Of a stretch of 64,000 nucleotides of DNA, positions 46,243 through 55,670 are shown one piece after another. The stretch covers positions 1,147,501-1,211,500 of the forward strand of contig NZ_CP014544.1 of NCBI RefSeq assembly GCF_001586255.1. The letters are read 5' to 3'. This DNA comes from Zhongshania aliphaticivorans (GTDB taxonomy: Bacteria > Pseudomonadota > Gammaproteobacteria > Pseudomonadales > Spongiibacteraceae). Within the stretch, counting starts at the first letter, position 1. Every line of letters starts with the position of its first letter. Position numbers and translations under genes: made by a program. A model generated the notes under the pieces. It did no database searches. It was not told where the DNA came from and was given only the letters and a program-made list of their open reading frames with translations.

Positions 46243-48636
46243 CTATTTCTTGAAAAACTGATTGAACAGTTGTTTGGCGGCTTCACCATTCTCGCCACCC
46301 ATTTTGCGATCGATCAACTCTTTGGCTTTGTCTTCTACTTTGTCTTTGGCTTTTTCCTTGGCAATGTCTTCGATAACGCGGAAGTCTGGGAGGCAGCTGG
46401 TGGCACCGACACTGTCAAAGTTCGCTTTGCAGCGAATAGGAATGTCGCGATTAAGTAGCTTTTCGTTATTTATTTTACACGCCATCGCGTCTTGGTCGGC
46501 TTGGGCGAGGCGTGTGTTTAAGACCACATCAAAGCTATCGCTGCTTAAGTCGACTTTGCCGTTACCGCGAAGGGCGAGTTTAGTCACCCCAGCATTGAGT
46601 TGTTCAATTTTAGCCACGCCCTTGGTAATAACAATTTTTGTGGTCGCGTCTTTAAGGTCGGTGTACAGCGGCCAATTATTGGGGTCGAAGGTTTCTTGCT
46701 GAAGACGGTTAACGAGTTGGCAGAATGCGCGTTCAATATTCATATTATTTAAGCGCAGCTGTTGGGCAGAGAGCACAATATTGCCGTCGAGGTTCTTTTT
46801 AATGCTGCTAATAGTTGCTCCGTTGGTGCTTAAATTAAGGTCAACGTCGCTCAGACCAGACAGCTCCTGGCTAATTTCTAACGCTGTGAGTACTTTGCCA
46901 ATAGGTAGTTGCTTGCTGTCGGCCTTAAATTGAAATTTGGCGGCAGTCGCGCGGGTATCGATCTCGGCGGCAATCGTAAACGGACTGTCATAGACTAGGC
47001 CGCTAACAGGACTAAGCTGAGTAATGCCTTGCTTGGCCGACAGTTTTAGCTTCAGATTCTTGAATGGCAGTTGGCTGATAATAAGCTCGCCAGCGCCAAT
47101 ATTTGCTTCAATATTTAAGCTGTTCAGCATATCTCTGGGCAAGGCTATTTCGTCGCTGCTGGACGACGGCGTTGGTGCGCTGGCCTTGTCTTTACTGCTG
47201 GTGGGTGGGGTCTCTTTTGCCGGCGGCAGATAATGATCAACATTGATTTTGTCTATATTCAGTGCCAATTTCGTGAGTTTGCCCTCACCTAGCGGCAGGC
47301 TGATATCACCGCTAATAGTGCTGGTGTCGAGGGTGGCAGTAAGGCCAGATATTACGATGAGTTTGTCATCGCCTTTAATTGTCGCGTTGACGCCAACCTT
47401 GCTCAGGCTATTGGCCTCTGCCATCTCGGGTAAGCTAATCGCGAGTGTTTTGGCGATTTTACGGAAATTGGCGGGGCTGAGCAGAACACTTGACTGATAC
47501 GATAAGGGTTCAATAGTCGCCTGGGCATCGCCTTTGATACTAATGGTTTCGTCGCCAATGCTCGTTGTGAAAACCGTGCCGGTGCTGTTGATCTTATTTA
47601 AGGCGGAATCGATGCTAAGAGTAGAGGCCAGCGTGACTTGAGTATTGATGACGGGTTGTTTGGGTGCGCTATAGCTGAGTTCAGATTGCAGGCGCAGCAG
47701 GCCCGGCTCGCCACCCGGTTGAATTGTGCCGGTCAAATCTAAAGATTTCAGCTTTAGCTCGGTGCCGTCTTTGGCGCTGTATTGTAGGCTGGTGTCCTGC
47801 ACATCGAGATTGCTTAACGACCAAACGAGCGCATCTTTCATATTTGCGGTGGCGGTGAGTTTAAGGCGAGTTTTCGCCGAGAGCTTGGCTTGGGCATTGC
47901 TGTGTTCAGCGCTTAGGCGAATATCGCCATCATTCACTACGAAGTTATCGAGAGTGTCGTTGATCTGTAGTTTGGCGTTGAGCTCAATGTCGGCGGCGAG
48001 ATTTTGCTGAGCGTCTTTGAAGCTAACTTCACTACTGAGTCGCAGTGGAAACTCAGTGTTATTCAATTGAATGTTCTCGCCACTTAGGCTGAGATTCTTA
48101 AGGAGAATATCCTGTCCGGTTTGCGCGTTAACATAATGCACAGTGCTGTTGTCGAGCTGCAGTTTTTGAATGCCAAGGTCTTGCTTGGCGCTGCTTTGCC
48201 CGCTGGGTGTGGTTTCGGTTGTTTTTGTTTGGTTGCCTATTTTACTCCAATTGCCGGCGCCGTTTTTGTCGACGACTAAATTAGCATTTAGGCCGCTGAG
48301 TTTTACGCCTTGAATGACTAACTGCTTTTGCAATAAAGGTTTGAGTGCCACCGCGAGCTGGGCTTGCGTAAAGCGCAGGAGCTCAGCGCTGGCTGTGTCT
48401 GGTGACGCTGGGGTCGCTAGGCTAGCCTCGCCCACGGCAATTTGAATATTAGGGAATATCTGCCACGACAAATCACCGTCTAAGTGGAGGATGAGGCCCT
48501 GGTCTGCGGCCAATTTTTCAATTTCGTCTTTAAAGGTATTTGGATCTATCCAAAAGACGAGCGCGGCGAGGGCGCTGCCCGCTAATATCACCACACTGAG
48601 TAAACCAATAAGGGTGTATTTTAATGCGGTGGGCAT
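46243..48636 (-). CDS. AsmA family protein
   Basis: This is a 797-residue protein with one N-terminal membrane anchor (about 8-29) and a very long periplasmic part rich in beta strands. The N-terminus (FWIDPNTFKDEIEKLAADQGLILHLDGDLSWQIFPNIQIAVGEASL) is the AsmA domain signature. The C-terminal AsmA_2 region includes NLSTNGATISSIKKNLDGNIVLSAQQLRLNNMNIE. AsmA-like proteins form bridge-type grooves thought to move phospholipids between membranes. It ends in a lysine-rich helical tail (KEKAKDKVEDKAKELIDRK). It is monocistronic and divergent from the Ada-like gene. Confidence 0.92.
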   Translation of the reverse strand: MPTALKYTLIGLLSVVILAGSALAALVFWIDPNTFKDEIEKLAADQGLILHLDGDLSWQIFPNIQIAVGEASLATPASPDTASAELLRFTQAQLAVALKPLLQKQLVIQGVKLSGLNANLVVDKNGAGNWSKIGNQTKTTETTPSGQSSAKQDLGIQKLQLDNSTVHYVNAQTGQDILLKNLSLSGENIQLNNTEFPLRLSSEVSFKDAQQNLAADIELNAKLQINDTLDNFVVNDGDIRLSAEHSNAQAKLSAKTRLKLTATANMKDALVWSLSNLDVQDTSLQYSAKDGTELKLKSLDLTGTIQPGGEPGLLRLQSELSYSAPKQPVINTQVTLASTLSIDSALNKINSTGTVFTTSIGDETISIKGDAQATIEPLSYQSSVLLSPANFRKIAKTLAISLPEMAEANSLSKVGVNATIKGDDKLIVISGLTATLDTSTISGDISLPLGEGKLTKLALNIDKINVDHYLPPAKETPPTSSKDKASAPTPSSSSDEIALPRDMLNSLNIEANIGAGELIISQLPFKNLKLKLSAKQGITQLSPVSGLVYDSPFTIAAEIDTRATAAKFQFKADSKQLPIGKVLTALEISQELSGLSDVDLNLSTNGATISSIKKNLDGNIVLSAQQLRLNNMNIERAFCQLVNRLQQETFDPNNWPLYTDLKDATTKIVITKGVAKIEQLNAGVTKLALRGNGKVDLSSDSFDVVLNTRLAQADQDAMACKINNEKLLNRDIPIRCKANFDSVGATSCLPDFRVIEDIAKEKAKDKVEDKAKELIDRKMGGENGEAAKQLFNQFFKK

Positions 48637-48877
48637 ACGTCTCTCCGTGATGTTTTATCGTGGCGTGCTAAGTAGCGAGAAACACGCTAATGAATTTATT
48701 GGACAGGCCAGCCCAGATAAGTTCTATGTAGAAAATTCATCTTAGCCCAGTATAGTCAAATTCGAGCAAAGCCTGTGCCATTGATGCTAGCTCACCGTCA
48801 TTTTACGCAAGAATCGGGTGGTAGGATGTCGAGTCCATGGGCAAACTGAGAACACGACAATAAAGGTGCTAGCGCCA

Positions 48878-49729
48878 ATGAGCGAACAACATATTAATTA
48901 CCAACGGGTTGCCAAGGCAATCCGTTACCTTGCCGAGCGGCAGTTAGCACAGCCAGGCTTGGCGGAGCTGGCGAATTACGTGGGCCTGAGTGAATACCAT
49001 CTGCAGCGAGTATTTGCTGAGTGGGCAGGTATTTCGCCCAAGCAGTTTCTGCAATTTCTGACCAAGGAGCGCGCTAAACAGCAGTTGCGCAGCAATAGTG
49101 TGCAGGGCGCAGCGCTGGATAGCGGTTTAAGTGGTAGTAGTCGCCTGCACGATTTAATGATTAAAGCCGAGTGCATGACCCCTGGTGAATACCGCCGACT
49201 GGGCGCTGGACTGCAGATAACTTACGGTGTGCAGCCGTCGCTATTCGGTTGCTGCTTAATTGCCCAGACAGGGCGCGGGGTGTGTAAAGTAGCCTTTTTT
49301 GACCAGGCCAGTGATGAGCCTGCGGTGGTTCAAGAATTACAAAAAGAATGGCCGGCAGCTGAATTACTGCGCGATCAAGAAGCTGTTGGCTCCGTGTTTA
49401 CTCGGATATTTTCTGGAGCCACAGCCAGTACTGCGCCTTTGCGCGTTTTGTTAAAGGGCAGCGAGTTTCAGTTAAAGGTGTGGGAGGCCTTATTGGCGAT
49501 ACCCGAAGGCGAGGTGTGTTCTTATCAGCAATTGGCGGGTGCCATGGGGGTCGCTTCATCTGTTCGTTCGGTGGCGAGCGCCATCGCTCGCAATCATATC
49601 GCCTATCTCATACCCTGCCACCGGGTAATTCGCAGCACTGGCGAGTTCAGCCAATACCGCTGGGGGGCAGAGCGCAAACAGGCGATTTTAGTGCATGAGG
49701 CGGCGCGCGCAGCTAAGCCTGCTTGCTGA
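48878..49729 (+). CDS. Ada-like AraC/O6-methylguanine-DNA methyltransferase
   Basis: This is a 283-residue two-domain protein. Residues about 8-105 form an AraC-type helix-turn-helix (LAELANYVGLSEYHLQRVFAEWAGISPKQF). Residues about 115-280 form the methylguanine-DNA methyltransferase domain with the active Cys in IPCHRVIRSTGEF. The N-terminal zinc domain of E. coli Ada, which senses methylphosphotriesters, is missing. It may therefore repair O6-methylguanine and regulate by a different trigger. The frame is open to 48818, but ATG at 48878 (MSEQHINYQRV) matches related proteins. Confidence 0.9.
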   Translation: MSEQHINYQRVAKAIRYLAERQLAQPGLAELANYVGLSEYHLQRVFAEWAGISPKQFLQFLTKERAKQQLRSNSVQGAALDSGLSGSSRLHDLMIKAECMTPGEYRRLGAGLQITYGVQPSLFGCCLIAQTGRGVCKVAFFDQASDEPAVVQELQKEWPAAELLRDQEAVGSVFTRIFSGATASTAPLRVLLKGSEFQLKVWEALLAIPEGEVCSYQQLAGAMGVASSVRSVASAIARNHIAYLIPCHRVIRSTGEFSQYRWGAERKQAILVHEAARAAKPAC

Positions 49730-49795
49730 GAATTAGGCTTATTGTCGACGTCGGATCATTTTAGCGCAGGGTGGTTTAAATTGTAGTGATGGCTT

Positions 49796-49831
49796 AAATG
49801 CGTAATTTAGATTGCCGTAAATTACGCATTT
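49796..49831 (+). promoter_or_regulatory. Perfect 14-bp inverted repeat upstream of the fadD3-like gene
   Basis: AAATGCGTAATTTA (49796-49809) and TAAATTACGCATTT (49818-49831) are exact reverse complements around an 8-bp spacer. Inside is CGTAAT-N14-ATTACG, identical in arms and spacing to the site before the TonB receptor. It lies 3 bp before the -35 candidate of the next gene, which suits an operator. A terminator for the Ada-like gene is less likely because only a short pyrimidine run follows. Confidence 0.65.
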
Positions 49832-49834
49832 CTC

Positions 49835-49863
49835 TTGTCGTGGCTCGCGCATCCCCCTAGACT
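49835..49863 (+). promoter_or_regulatory. Candidate promoter of the fadD3-like gene
   Basis: TTGTCG (49835-49840) and TAGACT (49858-49863) are separated by exactly 17 bp. The gene starts at 49902. The inverted repeat at 49796-49831 ends just upstream of the -35. Confidence 0.45.
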
Positions 49864-49901
49864 TGGGCCTGTTGGAAATTTAAACAGGACAGTCTTCGCC
49901 T

Positions 49902-51533
49902 ATGTTGCTGGAAAACTCACCGCAAAATACCACTATGCCGCTGACTCTACCGAGGCTTTTCGGGTGGGCCGCGCAGCAATTTGGCGCTAAAGTTGCCATT
50001 CGCGAAGCGGGTCGCGACATTTCTTATACCGCTCTCAACGATTTACGCCGGTGTGCTGGCCGTGCCTTTATGGCAATGGGGCTTGGTCATGGTGACCGGG
50101 TGGCCATTTGGGCGCCAAACAGTGCCGAGTGGATCGTGGCCGCGGCGGGCGCTCAGTCAGTAGGCGCTATTCTTGTGCCACTGAATACCCGTTTGCAGGG
50201 CAGCGAGGCCGCCGATATATTGGCTCGCGCTGGCGTTACTGTGCTGCTTACTGTAACGGAGCTAGAAAAGGGTGAGCCGCTGGCGATGCTAGCGGACCAA
50301 GCTCTGCCGAATTTGCAGCAGCGAATTTTGCTGCCGTCTACTGCCACAGGCAGTGTTGCTACGGCAATAAGCTGGGCAGATTTTTTGGCAAGCGCTTCGC
50401 CGCAAGACGACGCCAAATTCATTGCCGCCGAGCGGGCCGTAAATCCCTTTGATAGCGCCGATATGCTGTTCACCTCGGGTACCACTGGCAAGGCCAAGGG
50501 CGTCTTGTGCAGCCATGAGCAGAACATTCGGGTATTCCAGAGTTGGAGTGCGACGGTTGGGCTGCGCAGCGACGACAATTATTTAATTGTGAATCCCTTT
50601 TTCCACTCTTTTGGTTATAAAGCCGGGTGGTTGGCGGCAATTATCAGTGGCGCGACCATTTTGCCGGTGGCGAAGTTCGATAAGCGCAGCGTGTTGGAGA
50701 CCATTGAGCGCGACAAAGTGACGATGTTGCCGGGCGCACCCTCGCTGTATGAAATGCTCTTGAATGCACCAGAGCGTGGTGACTACGACTTGTCGAGCCT
50801 GCGTCTGGGCGTCACGGGAGCCGCGTCTGTGCCGGTGCAGCTGGTGCGGGATATGCGAGATATTCTCGGATTTGAAACCGTGGTTACCGCCTATGGCTTG
50901 ACTGAGTCCACTGGCGTGGTCAGTATTTGCCGCCCAGAGGACGAGCCAGAAACCATTGCGAGCACCTCGGGGCGCGCGATTGAGGGCGTCGAGTTGATCT
51001 GCGCCAATCCCAACACCGGCGAAGAAGTGCCTCGCGGTAGCGAGGGCGAGGTTTGGCTGCGAGGCTATAACGTGATGCAGGGCTATTTTGATATGCCTGA
51101 AGCCACCGCCGAAGCCATTACTGCCGACGGCTGGTTGAAGACTGGCGATATTGGCGTAATGGACGAGCGTGGCTATTTGCGTATTACCGATCGTTTGAAA
51201 GACATGTACATTATGAACGGCGAAAATGTATACCCCGCCGAAGTTGAGAAAGTCTTGTACGGCTTGCCTGGGGTTGCACAGGTCGCGGTCATTGGCGTGG
51301 CCAAGGCACCGCAGGGCGAAGTGGGTATGGCCTTTGTGGTGAAAAAGACAGCCAGCGATTTAAGTGCGCAGGCGGTAAGCGAATATTGCGTCCAGCACTT
51401 GGCTAGGTATAAGTGCCCCTTTTACGTTGAGTTTGTCGAGGCTCTACCGCTAAATGCCTCGGGCAAAGTGTTGAAAACGGAATTGAAAACCCTAGCCGCA
51501 GGTCTGTTGGGCGGTAAAAACCAGAATAGCTAA
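49902..51533 (+). CDS. fadD3: FadD3-like acyl-CoA ligase
   Basis: This is a 543-residue AMP-forming ligase. Core motifs are MLFTSGTTGKAKGVL (AMP/ATP loop), TAYGLTESTGVVS, and GWLKTGDIGVMDERGYLRITDRLKDMYIMNGENVYPAEVE. The catalytic Lys lies in NASGKVLKTELK. The sequence resembles FadD3, which activates the two-ring steroid intermediate HIP with CoA and opens the ring C/D pathway. That identity is inferred from overall similarity, the nearby HIP operon 4.5 kb downstream, and the operator shared with the TonB receptor. A general medium-chain acyl-CoA ligase remains possible. Two AsnC regulators follow 11 bp downstream. Confidence 0.75.
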   Translation: MLLENSPQNTTMPLTLPRLFGWAAQQFGAKVAIREAGRDISYTALNDLRRCAGRAFMAMGLGHGDRVAIWAPNSAEWIVAAAGAQSVGAILVPLNTRLQGSEAADILARAGVTVLLTVTELEKGEPLAMLADQALPNLQQRILLPSTATGSVATAISWADFLASASPQDDAKFIAAERAVNPFDSADMLFTSGTTGKAKGVLCSHEQNIRVFQSWSATVGLRSDDNYLIVNPFFHSFGYKAGWLAAIISGATILPVAKFDKRSVLETIERDKVTMLPGAPSLYEMLLNAPERGDYDLSSLRLGVTGAASVPVQLVRDMRDILGFETVVTAYGLTESTGVVSICRPEDEPETIASTSGRAIEGVELICANPNTGEEVPRGSEGEVWLRGYNVMQGYFDMPEATAEAITADGWLKTGDIGVMDERGYLRITDRLKDMYIMNGENVYPAEVEKVLYGLPGVAQVAVIGVAKAPQGEVGMAFVVKKTASDLSAQAVSEYCVQHLARYKCPFYVEFVEALPLNASGKVLKTELKTLAAGLLGGKNQNS

Positions 51534-51544
51534 GGTAAATAACG

Positions 51545-52048
51545 ATGACAGAACTCGAAGGCGACGATCATTTACGCCCCGCGCCATCTCAGCATATGGA
51601 TGAGGTCGACCACCGCATAGTCGCTCATTTGCGCCGAGACGGTCGCATGGCTTTTAAGGCCCTGGCTACTGAATTGAGTTTGACCGAGGCCACGGTGCGT
51701 TCACGAGTACGTCGCCTTGAAGAGGGTGATAGCTTGCGGGTTGTGGCGGTGACGGACTACGAGGCGGTCGGCTATTCCATGATGCTGGCGGTGGGGATTC
51801 AAGTTGAAGGGCGTCCCGCTGATGCTGTTGCAAATGATTTGGCGGCCTTCCCTGAGGTGTTTTCGGTGTGCCAGGTGGTGGGCACCTTGGACATTGAAAC
51901 CTTGGCGGTGGCTAAGGATCAGGAGAGTCTTACCGAGTTGCTGGTGCGTTTAGGTGCGGTGCCGGGCGTGCGCAAATTGCAGCCGTCGGTGGCGCTGGAT
52001 GTGTTAAAAAATCAATCGAATTGGGTGCCCTTTGGGCACGGTGTTTAG
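51545..52048 (+). CDS. Lrp/AsnC family regulator (first of a tandem pair)
   Basis: This is a 167-residue regulator. The N-terminal winged helix-turn-helix (about 17-70) contains MDEVDHRIVAHLRRDGRMAFKALATELSLTEATVRSRVRRLEEG. A C-terminal RAM/ligand-binding domain (about 75-155) follows. AsnC-type proteins usually sense amino acids or other small acids and act as oligomers. It starts 11 bp after the fadD3-like gene and is almost certainly co-transcribed. It shares the VRSRVRRLEE recognition-helix style with its neighbour but differs enough to be a separate paralogue. Confidence 0.88.
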   Translation: MTELEGDDHLRPAPSQHMDEVDHRIVAHLRRDGRMAFKALATELSLTEATVRSRVRRLEEGDSLRVVAVTDYEAVGYSMMLAVGIQVEGRPADAVANDLAAFPEVFSVCQVVGTLDIETLAVAKDQESLTELLVRLGAVPGVRKLQPSVALDVLKNQSNWVPFGHGV

Positions 52049-52058
52049 GGCGGTGACC

Positions 52059-52529
52059 GTGGCTAAGAAGCAATTAGACGAACTCGACCGTAAAATTCTT
52101 GATGGTTTGGCCCAAGACGCCCGGATTAGCAATCGCAAAATTGCCGCCGATTTAGGTATTACCGAGGGCACCGTGCGCAGCCGCATCAAGCGGATGGAGA
52201 GCGAGGGGCAGGTGCGGATCACCGCCATGACCAATATCGCTCGCTTGCGCAATCCGACTCTTGCTTATATTTGGGTAGAGGTTGAGCGCAGCGCGCAGTG
52301 CGATGATGTCGCCGAACAACTTGCGGCCGTGCCTGAGATTGGTTTTGTCGGAAAAATGCTGGGCCGCTCGGATATTTTGGCGATTACCCTCGTGCGAGAT
52401 AATGCCGAATTAGCGCACTTCTTACACAGTAAAATCACCGGTTTGCCCGGCGTGCGCCGTACTGAATGCTCCTTAGGGGTGAATTTTGTTAAGCATGACT
52501 ATCGTATGAGCCGTATTGTCGACGGCTGA
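52059..52529 (+). CDS. Lrp/AsnC family regulator (second of a tandem pair)
   Basis: This is a 156-residue paralogue of the preceding gene. The helix-turn-helix is DELDRKILDGLAQDARISNRKIAADLGITEGTVRSRIKRMESEG and the RAM domain follows (IARLRNPTLAYIWVEVERSAQ). The frame is open from a TTG at 52032. The starts most likely used are GTG at 52059, which has AGGG eight bases before it, or GTG at 52053. Either lies just after the first regulator's stop. The pair may form mixed oligomers that control the fadD3-like operon and perhaps the HIP operon; this is a guess from position. Confidence 0.85.
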   Translation: MAKKQLDELDRKILDGLAQDARISNRKIAADLGITEGTVRSRIKRMESEGQVRITAMTNIARLRNPTLAYIWVEVERSAQCDDVAEQLAAVPEIGFVGKMLGRSDILAITLVRDNAELAHFLHSKITGLPGVRRTECSLGVNFVKHDYRMSRIVDG

Positions 52530-52636
52530 ACCCTGTTGCATCAGCGCTGCTGGTTGCCGCAACAAAGCGAGACTGCCGTTGTCTACTTGATGCATGATTT
52601 CTGGTGAAAATAGTAAAATCACAGAACGGAGCCACA

Positions 52637-53155
52637 ATGAACGAGACGCAGCAAAGCCCTGAAGAGACGCAGTTAGACTACGCCGGATTCTGGGTGCGAG
52701 TGTGGGCGTCCATTATTGATACCGTGCTTTTTGGTCTCTTACTGATGCCTGTTTTCGCGTTAACAATGGGGGACGCTCAGTGGTCGAGTATCGAGCGCGA
52801 TGGCATGCACGCCTCGACCATGAGTTTTCAAAGCATGGGTATGAGCGGTGGCGTAAGTGTGCTGCTTAACTACATTCTGCCAGCGATCGTTGTCATTATT
52901 TTCTGGACGTATAAGTCTGCAACACCGGGGAAACTGCTGCTGAAAATTCGAATCGTCGACGCCAAAACCGGCGGTAAACCTAGCACTGTGCAATGGCTAA
53001 TTCGCTATATTGGCTACTATGTTTCCGCCTTTGTGTTTATGTTGGGTTTTATTTGGGTTGGGTTTGATCGGCGTAAACAGGGTTGGCACGACAAGCTTGC
53101 CAGTACGGTTGTAATTAGCGATAAGGCAAAAGAGCCGGTGAAATTTCAAAGCTAA
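52637..53155 (+). CDS. RDD family membrane protein
   Basis: This 172-residue protein has an RDD domain. The first transmembrane segment holds the signature RVWASIIDTVLFGLLLMPVFAL (the R and D pattern of the family). A second lies near residue 78-95 and a third near 125-145. Some RDD proteins act as sodium/proton antiporters, but most are uncharacterised. ATG at 52637 follows ACGGAGCC; the frame is open 11 codons further upstream. Confidence 0.85.
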   Translation: MNETQQSPEETQLDYAGFWVRVWASIIDTVLFGLLLMPVFALTMGDAQWSSIERDGMHASTMSFQSMGMSGGVSVLLNYILPAIVVIIFWTYKSATPGKLLLKIRIVDAKTGGKPSTVQWLIRYIGYYVSAFVFMLGFIWVGFDRRKQGWHDKLASTVVISDKAKEPVKFQS

Positions 53156-53251
53156 TTTTGCCTGTTAGGGTGAGTGATTTTTACCGGTGTGAATTAAGCT
53201 CAAGCACGGGCATCGACTTGTATTTGCCATTCTAGCAGCAGCTACTCACGG

Positions 53252-53695
53252 TTAGGCTAAGCGGAGGTTATTGCTCAATGCGCGCTCACGATCAAGGCGG
53301 CGCAGACCGGCTTGCAGTCGTGCGCGTAACTCATCTCGTGCTGCCGGTTTGCAGATGAAATCATCCGCACCCGCATCTATTGCCTCAATCATGTCTGATC
53401 GGTCGCAACGGCCGGTCAGCATAATAAAATAGGGATCTCCCATCGCTGGGCTCTGACTGACACTCTCACAAACGGCTAGGCCACTCATGCTCGGCATTTG
53501 CCAGTCACAGATGACAATGTCCACGTGTTTTACCAGTAGAATTTGTAGGGCGTTACTGGGCTTGTCGCAACAAATGGTGGTGAAGCCCAAGCTCTTAAGT
53601 ATGATTTCTAGGCGATAAAGCTCGCTGGGGGTGTCGTCTATAAGCATGACTCTTGCCGTTGGTATTGTATTTACCTGCCGCCCGCTGTTGCTCAT
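53252..53695 (-). CDS. Response regulator receiver protein
   Basis: This is a 147-residue receiver with no output domain. The acidic pair is in VMLIDDTPSE, the phospho-Asp in VICDWQMPSMSG, the Thr in IMLTGRC and the Lys in DDFICKPAARDEL. A short helical tail ends it. ATG at 53695 (MSNSGRQVN) is preferred because AGGAGGA lies just upstream; a start at 53749 would add 18 residues. It is a single gene with no kinase beside it, so its partner is elsewhere. Confidence 0.88.
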   Translation of the reverse strand: MSNSGRQVNTIPTARVMLIDDTPSELYRLEIILKSLGFTTICCDKPSNALQILLVKHVDIVICDWQMPSMSGLAVCESVSQSPAMGDPYFIMLTGRCDRSDMIEAIDAGADDFICKPAARDELRARLQAGLRRLDRERALSNNLRLA

Positions 53696-53978
53696 ATTTT
53701 TGTAATCCTCCTTACCGGTAATCGCAGTAGTTCGATATGCAAGCTTCACGCCTGATTTTAAGTTATTGATATAGAAGGGTTGTTTTGCTTGTTTCGGGCG
53801 CGGCTAGCAATTTGCGAGGCGTTGCGCCTTGCGTTTTAGTTGGCGCTGCTAGTGAGGGCTAAAGTTTGTTAACATGCGCCGCCGGGCTGCCATTGAAGTA
53901 ACTATTTATTTTGTGATTGGCGATATTCATATGTAGAATGTGCAGCCTATTTCCGTATAAGCCAGAGACGAGTGTTCC

Positions 53979-55670
53979 ATGAATTCCGATAAGCCCCTAT
54001 ATATTGCCTACGCCGGTCCTCTGTTGTTGGAGACGCCGCTGCTAAATAAGGGATCGGCGTTTACTGAAAAGGAGCGCCGCAGTTTCAATCTGATGGGACT
54101 GTTGCCGCCGCGCTATGAAAATATTGACGAGCAAGTTGAGCGCGCTTATCTGCAATACTGCAGTTTCGAGGAGCCGATTAACAAGCATATCTACCTGCGT
54201 GCAGTACAGGACAATAACGAAACTCTGTTTTATCGTTTGCTCAACGATCATCTCGAAGAAATGTTACCGATTATCTATACGCCGACGGTGGGTGAGGCGT
54301 GTGAACACTTTTCCGATATTTATCGCAGTGCGCGGGGCATTTTCGTGTCTTATGAAGATCGTGGTTACATGGACGATATTCTGCACAGCGTCAGCAAGGA
54401 TCGCGTTAAGGTATTGGTGGTAACCGACGGTGAGCGCGTGCTGGGCCTCGGTGACCAAGGTGTCGGTGGTATGGGTATCCCCATTGGCAAGTTGTCGCTA
54501 TACACCGCGTGCGGCGGCATCAGTCCAGCCTACACCCTGCCAGTTGTGCTCGATGTGGGTACTAACAACCAGAGCCTACTCGACGATCCGATGTACATGG
54601 GCATGCGCCATCCGCGTATCGGTCGGGAAGAGTACGACGAATTTGTTGATCAGTTTATTGCGGCTGCGCAACAGCGCTGGCCCGGCGTGCTTATTCAGTT
54701 TGAAGATTTCGCCCAACCCAATGCCATGCCTATTTTGCAGCGTCACAAAGACAGTGCTTGCTGTTTTAATGACGACATTCAAGGTACCGCAGCGGTAACC
54801 TTGGGTACCGTGCTGTCGGCATGTAAGCGTAAGGGCGAGCGCTTGCGGGACCAAAATATTGTGTTTGTCGGTGCTGGTTCGGCGGGCTGTGGTATCGCGG
54901 AGCAATTGATTCGCGCAATGGTGGAAGAGGGGCTAACCGACGCCGAGGCGCGCTCGCAACTTTATATGGTAGACCGCTTCGGCCTCGTCAGTCAGGGTAT
55001 GACAGGTTTACTGGATTTTCAGGAGGCGCTCGCGCAGCCAGCCCAGCTGGCTTGGCAGTGCAATGGGCTTGATTACCCTAGTTTGCTCGATGTGGTCAGC
55101 AATGTTGATGTGGGTGTGTTGGTTGGTGTATCAGGTAAGCCGGGATTGTTTACTGAAAATGTTATCCGTCAGCTGCATCGCCGCTGTGCCCAGCCCATTG
55201 TGCTGCCGTTAAGCAATCCGTCGCGTCATGTTGAGGCGCGTCCCGAGCAAATTTTGCAGTGGACCGATGGTCAGGCGATTGTCGCCACCGGCAGTCCCTT
55301 TGCGCCAGTGGAGTATAAGGGCGAGCGCTACGAGATTTCCCAGTGCAACAACAGCTATATTTTTCCTGGTATCGGTTTGGGGGTGGTCGCCAGTAAGGCT
55401 CGTCGGGTGAGTGATGGCATGTTAATGGCGGCTAGCCGCTGCCTTGCTGAGGCATCTAGCGCTCATCATGCCAGCCGCAATGTGGTATTGCCGCCCCTGA
55501 CCGCGCTGGCTGAATTAAGTAAAGCGATCGCCTTTGCGGTAGCTAAGGTTGCTCAGGCCGAAGGCCTCGCTAGCGAGCGCAGCGACGACGAGTTGCGTGG
55601 CGATATTGAGCGTAATTTTTGGACGCCGCAATACCGTGAATATCGCCGTATTGCAGCGCGGGCGCGCTGA
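53979..55670 (+). CDS. maeA: NAD-dependent malic enzyme
   Basis: MaeA (563 residues) decarboxylates malate to pyruvate with NAD. Family motifs are [53 protein letters not shown] (catalytic Lys region), [14 protein letters not shown] with [12 protein letters not shown] (metal site), and the NAD fold [18 protein letters not shown]. Length matches the SfcA/MaeA type. In cells growing on steroid-derived acetyl-, propionyl- and succinyl-CoA it would supply pyruvate, but it is a common housekeeping gene. Confidence 0.95.
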   Translation: MNSDKPLYIAYAGPLLLETPLLNKGSAFTEKERRSFNLMGLLPPRYENIDEQVERAYLQYCSFEEPINKHIYLRAVQDNNETLFYRLLNDHLEEMLPIIYTPTVGEACEHFSDIYRSARGIFVSYEDRGYMDDILHSVSKDRVKVLVVTDGERVLGLGDQGVGGMGIPIGKLSLYTACGGISPAYTLPVVLDVGTNNQSLLDDPMYMGMRHPRIGREEYDEFVDQFIAAAQQRWPGVLIQFEDFAQPNAMPILQRHKDSACCFNDDIQGTAAVTLGTVLSACKRKGERLRDQNIVFVGAGSAGCGIAEQLIRAMVEEGLTDAEARSQLYMVDRFGLVSQGMTGLLDFQEALAQPAQLAWQCNGLDYPSLLDVVSNVDVGVLVGVSGKPGLFTENVIRQLHRRCAQPIVLPLSNPSRHVEARPEQILQWTDGQAIVATGSPFAPVEYKGERYEISQCNNSYIFPGIGLGVVASKARRVSDGMLMAASRCLAEASSAHHASRNVVLPPLTALAELSKAIAFAVAKVAQAEGLASERSDDELRGDIERNFWTPQYREYRRIAARAR

